From NCBI GenBank assembly GCA_026004435.1, contig BPJD01000005.1, positions 1 through 64,000 of the forward strand: a stretch of 64,000 bases of DNA, in the 5' to 3' direction. The notes below the pieces were generated by a model. It saw only the letters and a list, made by a program, of their open reading frames with translations, was not told the origin of the DNA and ran no database searches. The DNA comes from Patescibacteria group bacterium (lineage in GTDB: Bacteria; Patescibacteriota; Microgenomatia; UBA1406; GWC2-37-13). Position numbers and translations under genes: made by a program. How positions within the stretch are numbered: the first letter of the stretch is position 1; the number at the start of each line of letters is the position of its first letter. This document shows positions 58,980 to 64,000 of the stretch, piece after piece.

Positions 58980-60861
58980 AATATCTGGAGTTATAACCTC
59001 AATTTTCCCTGATGATGTAAACACAGATGATATTATTCCTGCCTGGACTCTTCAGGAATCTACAGATCGGGAGTTTTTTGGCAAATATGCTTTTTCAAAC
59101 TATGATAAAGATTTTGTTAATCGTTGTCAGCAGACTGATGACAATATTATTGTGGCTGGTAAAAACTTTGGTTGTGGTTCATCGCGGGAACAGGCTGTTT
59201 ATGCATTAATGTCAAATAATGTTAAGGCTGTCATTGCTTATTCTTATCCTGATATTTTTTATAGAAACTGTCTCAACAATGGTTTGCCTGCGCTGATTAT
59301 TGAGGACAAAATAAGCTGGAAGTCAAATAAATCAATTACAATTGATCTAGAAAATAAAGTAATTCATTATGCAGATAAGAAGATAAAAATTAAAAACTCC
59401 GATGAAGATGTCAAAACCTTTATGTTTGGTGGTACTGTTGGCAGAATTAGACAACATTTGATCTCTATACTAAATAAGGAAAACCAAAGAGTTGATTGGG
59501 TTTCTGCAAAAATAGTTAGCAAAAAACCGCAGACTATAGTTGAAAAAATAATCTCTGATCATCTTGGCAAACCGGTTTATGCTGGAGAAAAAGTTGATTT
59601 GCCGGTTGACATTCTGTTTTTTAATGAGGTTATTGCTCCTCCTGCTATTAAAGATTTTCACTCAAACTTTTCAGATATTTTTAAGAAATATAAACAAAAA
59701 CCAAAAGTGTTTGATAATAGAAGAATCTTTTTTATACCTGATCACACAGTTCCATCATCTTCGGTTGCAGTCTCAGAAGGTATTGATTTAATGGAAAATT
59801 TTGCCAAAGAGCAAGGGGTGTATTGTTATAAAGAAGGCGATGGGATTGAACATGTTGTTTTAATTGAAGACGGTTATATAGCTCCGGGAGAAATAGTTTT
59901 AGGAACAGATTCTCATACCTGCACCAATGGAGCTTTGAATGCTTTAGCCTTTGGAGTAGGCACAACAGATGCAACTTATGCTCTGGCAACAGGTTATCTT
60001 TATGATTTTCAGGTTCCAAATACCATTCGCTTTAATCTTTATGGTAAGTTTAAAAAAGGCGTTTATGGGAAAGATTTGATACTTTACTTAATCGGACAAT
60101 TAGGCGTTGATGGAGCTTCTAAACGAGTTATTGAGTTCGGTGGTCCTGCTTTAAAAAATATAACTTTAGAACAAAGAATAACGATTTCAAATATGGCTGT
60201 TGAGATGGGTGCTAGAACAGGAATTTTTGAAGCAGATGAGGTAACCGATACTTATGTTAAAGACAGAGCAAAGTTTGCTTATAAAACCTATTCACCAGAT
60301 AAAGACTGCTGTTACGAAAAAGTTATAGATGTTGATCTGTCAACTCTAGAGCCTTGTGTTGCTTTTCCTCATAAGCCTGGCAATGTCACTTTTATTTCAA
60401 ATATTAAAAAGTATATGAAAGAGTCGCAGAAAAGCAAATCATTAGATTTTGTTCCAGTTGATTCTTTAAAGATTACAGATGCTTTTTTAGGTGCTTGCAC
60501 TAATGGCAGATATGAAGACTTTGTTGAGTCTGCAAAGATCTTAAAAGGAAAAAAAGTTCACCCTGAGGTTAACTTTGTTGTTATTCCTGCTTCAAGAAAG
60601 GTTTACAACAGACTGTTAAAAGAGGGTTATCTACAGATTTTTGCAGAGGCAGGAGCTAATATAGAGTCATCAAACTGCGGTCCTTGTTTTGGCAAGCATA
60701 TGGGTGTTGTTGGCAGAGGAGCTCAGATGATCTCCTCTTCAAATCGTAATTATATTGGTAGAATGGGATCCAAAGAAGCAAAGATTTTCCTGGCGTCTCC
60801 AGCTACAGTTACAGCTTCAGCTGTTGCAGGTTATATAGTTGATCCTAGAAAGTACCTATGA
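58969..60861 (+). CDS. leuDC: Fused 3-isopropylmalate dehydratase (LeuD small plus LeuC large subunit)
   Basis: 630 residues. Residues 1-~165 are the small-subunit swivel domain: [34 protein letters not shown]. Residues ~175-630 are the aconitase-type large subunit: [48 protein letters not shown] and [14 protein letters not shown], with the three [4Fe-4S] ligand cysteines (C in SHTC, GAC, NCGPC). It isomerises 2- to 3-isopropylmalate. Separate LeuC and LeuD are the rule in bacteria; a small-subunit-first fusion is unusual. Overlaps leuB by 4 bp (ATGA). Confidence 0.93.
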   Translation: MNTKISGVITSIFPDDVNTDDIIPAWTLQESTDREFFGKYAFSNYDKDFVNRCQQTDDNIIVAGKNFGCGSSREQAVYALMSNNVKAVIAYSYPDIFYRNCLNNGLPALIIEDKISWKSNKSITIDLENKVIHYADKKIKIKNSDEDVKTFMFGGTVGRIRQHLISILNKENQRVDWVSAKIVSKKPQTIVEKIISDHLGKPVYAGEKVDLPVDILFFNEVIAPPAIKDFHSNFSDIFKKYKQKPKVFDNRRIFFIPDHTVPSSSVAVSEGIDLMENFAKEQGVYCYKEGDGIEHVVLIEDGYIAPGEIVLGTDSHTCTNGALNALAFGVGTTDATYALATGYLYDFQVPNTIRFNLYGKFKKGVYGKDLILYLIGQLGVDGASKRVIEFGGPALKNITLEQRITISNMAVEMGARTGIFEADEVTDTYVKDRAKFAYKTYSPDKDCCYEKVIDVDLSTLEPCVAFPHKPGNVTFISNIKKYMKESQKSKSLDFVPVDSLKITDAFLGACTNGRYEDFVESAKILKGKKVHPEVNFVVIPASRKVYNRLLKEGYLQIFAEAGANIESSNCGPCFGKHMGVVGRGAQMISSSNRNYIGRMGSKEAKIFLASPATVTASAVAGYIVDPRKYL

Positions 60862-61919
60862 AAAAAACAATAGCTGTACTGCCTGGTGATGGTATTGGTC
60901 CTGAAGTGGTAGAGGAAGCTGTCAAGGTTTTAAAGATTATCGCCAAAAGGTTTAATCATGAATTTGATTTTCAGTATGGTTTAATCGGTCATCAGGCAAT
61001 AGTGAAAACAGGAAAGCCTTTGCCAGAGGAGACTGTTAATTTAATTCAAAACAGTTCTGCAATCCTTTTTGGAGCAATAGGAGACCCAATTTATGATAAT
61101 AATCCTAACTTAAAGGTAAGGCCAGAACAAGGTTTGCTTGAGATGAGAAAAGTTTTGGGTTTGTATGCAAACTTAAGACCGGTTAAGGTTTATTCTGCTT
61201 TGATTGATCAGTCGCCACTGAAAAAAAAGATTATAGCAAACACTGATTTCGTCGTTGTTAGAGAGCTTATTGGAGGCATTTATTTTGGAGAGAAAGGCTC
61301 AACTGAAAACAGTGCTTATGATACTTGCAGTTATTCTGTTGAGGAGATAATAAGAGTTGGTAGAGTAGCTTTTGAGCTTGCAGTAAAAAGAAAAAATAAA
61401 GTTACTTTAGTTGATAAAGCAAATGTATTAGAGACTTCAAAGCTCTGGAGAAAAACAATTCAAGCATTGCACAAAGATTATCCTGATGTAAGTTTAGAAA
61501 TGATGTATGTAGATAATGCCGCAATGCAGATAATAAGAAACCCTAGTCAGTTTGATGTAATTTTGACAGAGAATATGTTTGGAGATATCTTAACAGATGA
61601 AGCCTCTGTGATTACAGGTTCTATTGGTATGCTTCCTTCTGCTTCTATAGGTCAAAAAACAGCTCTTTATGAACCAATTCATGGTTCATATCCTCAGGCA
61701 GTTGGTAAGCATATTGCCAACCCAATCGGAGCTATTTTATCTGCAGCTCTGCTTTTAGATATTAGTTTTAATCTTAAAAAAGAAGCGAAACTAATAGAAA
61801 AAGCTATCACTAATGTTTTGAGTAAGGGTTTTGGCACCTGTGATATAAACTCGGTTGATCCTGTTTCAACGCAGGAACTTGGAAAACTTATAAGAGATGA
61901 GATAAAGAATTTTAGTTAA
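60858..61919 (+). CDS. leuB: 3-Isopropylmalate dehydrogenase
   Basis: 353 residues. AVLPGDGIGPEVVEEAVKVL, RPEQGLLEMRKVLGLYANLRPVKVY, TDFVVVRELIGGIYFGEKG, VTLVDKANVLETSKLWRKTI, YVDNAAMQIIRNPSQFDVILTENMFGDILTDEASVITGSIGMLPSAS and YEPIHGSYP are all intact. Oxidative decarboxylation to 2-ketoisocaproate. Last gene of the operon; a terminator hairpin follows at 62107-62144. Confidence 0.95.
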   Translation: MKKTIAVLPGDGIGPEVVEEAVKVLKIIAKRFNHEFDFQYGLIGHQAIVKTGKPLPEETVNLIQNSSAILFGAIGDPIYDNNPNLKVRPEQGLLEMRKVLGLYANLRPVKVYSALIDQSPLKKKIIANTDFVVVRELIGGIYFGEKGSTENSAYDTCSYSVEEIIRVGRVAFELAVKRKNKVTLVDKANVLETSKLWRKTIQALHKDYPDVSLEMMYVDNAAMQIIRNPSQFDVILTENMFGDILTDEASVITGSIGMLPSASIGQKTALYEPIHGSYPQAVGKHIANPIGAILSAALLLDISFNLKKEAKLIEKAITNVLSKGFGTCDINSVDPVSTQELGKLIRDEIKNFS

Positions 61920-62106
61920 TCTCAGTTTTATATTTAATCTGATCTGTTAAGTCTGTAGGATCTTTTAGCCCTCGGTTAAGGTTATTTATTTTAGTTGTTG
62001 TCTTTAAATTGTTTAATTGTAGATTTCAACTTTTAAAAACTAAGAAGTTCAGCAGTTTTTAGTTAATGGATCAATCAATTGCCTTATTTTAAAAACTGGC
62101 AATATT

Positions 62107-62144
62107 AAAAGCCAACATAAACTCTTGACAGTTGGTTTTTTTTT
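62107..62144 (+). terminator. Terminator after the leu operon
   Basis: AAAAGCCAAC (62107-62116) and GTTGGTTTTT (62131-62140) form a 10-bp stem with one G-U pair, followed by more T (to 62144). Inside the loop lies TTGACA (62125-62130), the -35 box of the next gene. Confidence 0.5.
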
Positions 62145-62153
62145 GTTTATGCT
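62125..62153 (+). promoter_or_regulatory. Leaderless-type promoter that sets the start of the last gene
   Basis: TTGACA (62125-62130), 17-bp spacer, TATGCT (62148-62153), 7 nt before the ATG at 62161. An earlier in-frame ATG at 62149 lies inside the -10 box, so 62161 is the better start. Confidence 0.6.
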
Positions 62154-62160
62154 TAATTTT

Positions 62161-64000
62161 ATGAAAAGATTGTTGGTTTCATTTGCTTTATTTGTTTTTG
62201 TTTTATTTGCTTTTGTTGTTTTAGCTACAGCTCAGGAAGAAGTTGCTCAAAACACTCAGACTGGAAATAATCAGCCTCGAGCTATTGGCTACGGTTCAAT
62301 CTGTCTGAGGCCAGTTGAGTTTGCTGAAAACAGTTGCCCTGATAATAGGCCAGCAGGAGTTAATTGTACTATGCCAGCTCCTGACAGCAACACTTTTCCA
62401 AGCGGAAATATTGATCATGCTGTTAGAATAAGGAATACTCCAGAGTCAAAATTTCCGCTTGATCAAGACATCTATATTGTAGGTTGTGTTTTTGAGAATG
62501 ACAGTTATGTTTGTTCACCTGGTTTGTCTGATAAAAGCAAGAATGCAGATAATATCAAGGCTGAGTTGGCTCGGTTGGGTTTTATTATTAGATCAGGCCA
62601 GACAGATAATTTAGATACACATCAATTTGAACTTCAGAAAGGTAAAACTAACCCTATAATCACTAAGGACGGCAATATTGATTTAATTGTAAGAAGTTAC
62701 ACAGCTGATGGTAGCGGTCATGCTTTTTTTGGTATCTATGAAAAAAAACCAAACAATATAGGAGATGGCTCAAACCGAACTCCTCAGTTAGAACAGATTA
62801 ATTTTAAGCAGGCAGCAGTTGATTGCGCTGATATTTTTTGGGATCCAGAAGGTTATGTGTTTGATGCCAAAACTTTAATGCCAATACCTAATATTGATGT
62901 TTATATTTACTCTGTTAAGGGTTCACAGATAATTCCTGTTGCAAGCAGGCCGGGATTTGATAATCCGTTTAAAACTGTTTGGGATGGTTCATTCTTTTTT
63001 TATGTTGAACCGGATATTTATACCTTAGATATTCAGTCTGACAGCTATGAATTTCCTGTAGATATTACTCAGGTTAATCCTCAATTTAGGAACTCAGATC
63101 ATGGTTATAAATGCGATGTGCCCGGTTATGATCTGTATACAGACAGACTTCAGTTAGATGAAACAAAAGGTAAGATGATTCGTTGCGATATTCCTTTGTT
63201 GTCTAAAAATTCAGGACAAACACAGACTGTTAGAAGTTATATGATTTTCAACCAAGCGCTTGCTGCCGAAGAAACAAAAACAAAGGTTTCGGCAAATGTC
63301 TGGCCTTTGAACGCCAGTTTCTCTGTTATTCAAGAAAATGAGTTTGGTTATCAGACTGTTTTGGCTACAGCAAGGGCTGAAAAAGGAGGGTTTACTGTTA
63401 TTATTAATAATTCTTTAATTAATCCTGAACTGCCTCTTTATATAGTTCTCAGCTCAACAGTAAATAAAACCTCAGTTACAGAAACCAATCAAACAGCAGA
63501 TAAACAAGATAATCAGCAAAACAATGGATCAGAGCAAGGCTCAGATAATACCCAGTTTACTCCAGGATCTCCTTTGTTAAACTGGATTAAAAACCTAGTG
63601 TCCAAAGCTTTTAGTCTTAATGTATCTGCTCAGACAAATGACAGTTTTGATAGGTTTTCTGCAAGACCTATGTATCCTGTTTTGCAGTATTTAGAAGGAG
63701 TAGCTTATGATGATTCAAATAACCCTATTCCTAATGCAGTTATTAAGATAATTGATAAAGCCAGCAATCAAGAGATCTTAAGAGTCCAGGCAGATGAAAA
63801 CGGATTCTTTAAAATTCCTCCTGCCTATTTGCCAATGTTTGAGTATTATTTGAATATAGAAGCTTCAGATGGCAGAACCTTTGCTTATACAACTACAGAG
63901 TTTGTTAATATGAATAAAGATTATTTAAACACAGTCAAGTTAGACTTAGTCAGAGCGAGAAGAAATGGTGTCCAGATTCCAGAGTATGAGGGTGACTCAG
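62161..64000 (+). CDS. Exported protein with carboxypeptidase-regulatory-like repeats (runs off the right edge)
   Basis: About 613 codons are present and the frame is open to the window end. N-terminal signal peptide KRLLVSFALFVFVLFAFVV then LATAQEEV. The mature part has several beta-domains of the carboxypeptidase-regulatory/Cna_B-like style: GYVFDAKTLMPIPNIDVYIYS ... GSFFFYVEPDIYTLDIQSD and LEGVAYDDSNNPIPNAVIKIIDK ... ADENGFFKIPPAYL, separated by a Gln/Asn-rich linker (NGSEQGSDN). A surface role, possibly linked to the secretion apparatus, is inferred. Not in any other known family that I can name. Confidence 0.75.
   Translation, partial: MKRLLVSFALFVFVLFAFVVLATAQEEVAQNTQTGNNQPRAIGYGSICLRPVEFAENSCPDNRPAGVNCTMPAPDSNTFPSGNIDHAVRIRNTPESKFPLDQDIYIVGCVFENDSYVCSPGLSDKSKNADNIKAELARLGFIIRSGQTDNLDTHQFELQKGKTNPIITKDGNIDLIVRSYTADGSGHAFFGIYEKKPNNIGDGSNRTPQLEQINFKQAAVDCADIFWDPEGYVFDAKTLMPIPNIDVYIYSVKGSQIIPVASRPGFDNPFKTVWDGSFFFYVEPDIYTLDIQSDSYEFPVDITQVNPQFRNSDHGYKCDVPGYDLYTDRLQLDETKGKMIRCDIPLLSKNSGQTQTVRSYMIFNQALAAEETKTKVSANVWPLNASFSVIQENEFGYQTVLATARAEKGGFTVIINNSLINPELPLYIVLSSTVNKTSVTETNQTADKQDNQQNNGSEQGSDNTQFTPGSPLLNWIKNLVSKAFSLNVSAQTNDSFDRFSARPMYPVLQYLEGVAYDDSNNPIPNAVIKIIDKASNQEILRVQADENGFFKIPPAYLPMFEYYLNIEASDGRTFAYTTTEFVNMNKDYLNTVKLDLVRARRNGVQIPEYEGDS

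Noticed and set aside
1-64000. Insertion sequences, phage genes or CRISPR-Cas
   Set aside because: No transposase, integrase, phage structural or Cas signature was recognised in any frame.
1-64000. UGA recoded as an amino acid (as in some Patescibacteria)
   Set aside because: Several intact genes end in TGA at expected positions (smpB, leuL), and in-frame TGA does not occur in conserved domains.

Overview
The window reads like one piece of a small, AT-rich genome of the Candidate Phyla Radiation (Patescibacteria), probably Microgenomates-like. This is an inference from gene content: a PrgI/VirB4/VirB6/VirD4 secretion-conjugation set, ComF, DprA and pilin-like proteins, a bifunctional phosphoglucose/phosphomannose isomerase, fused transketolase, very tight packing, and almost no biosynthesis apart from one leucine operon. 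UGA is used as a normal stop codon. Many genes have a -10 box 6-8 nt before the start codon, pointing to leaderless mRNAs.

Bases 1-21,250 are an extremely AT-rich accessory region. It starts with the 5' part of RNase Y (minus strand), a long nested inverted repeat, a broken Tat-exported HExxH protein and a decayed minus-strand gene. Then comes the most unusual locus (2.9-9.9 kb): a membrane protein plus a small Hint (Hedgehog/intein-type) protein, facing a ycaO-sagB-hprK-like operon, with a divergent operon encoding an S26 peptidase/nucleotidyltransferase fusion, a sugar transferase and a PqqD-like protein. This is a plausible undescribed peptide-modification (RiPP-like) system. It is followed by a frameshift-split exported GH10 glycoside hydrolase and a surface-polysaccharide region (glycosyltransferases, two O-antigen ligase/polymerase-like proteins, one fused to an SGNH hydrolase).

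Bases 21,250-57,400 are mostly core genes: transketolase, an S1-domain protein, PfkB kinase, PGI/PMI, UbiA-type prenyltransferase, pilin-like proteins, recA, smpB plus tmRNA (ssrA), PBP2, VirD4-like ATPase, comF, acylphosphatase, AI-2E transporter family, tRNA-Ala(GGC), VirB6-like protein, enolase, dprA, an aminotransferase, then PrgI, a TraC-like protein, VirB4 (frameshifted) and a cohesin-domain protein with an LPxTG-like tail. Secretion and competence-type genes recur along this stretch and probably serve DNA uptake or transfer.

Bases 57,450-61,919 carry a leucine operon (leuA, a fused leuD-leuC, leuB) preceded by a full attenuator: a 20-residue leader peptide rich in Leu codons, a protector hairpin, an antiterminator and an intrinsic terminator. 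LeuA lacks its usual C-terminal feedback domain, so transcriptional attenuation may be the main control. The window ends inside a large exported protein with carboxypeptidase-regulatory-like repeats.

Several genes (9.05-9.9 kb, 10.1-13 kb, 55-56.7 kb, 1.1-2.3 kb) are interrupted by closely spaced frame changes whose intervening stretch still reads as coding. Either these genes are newly broken or the assembly has residual indels.
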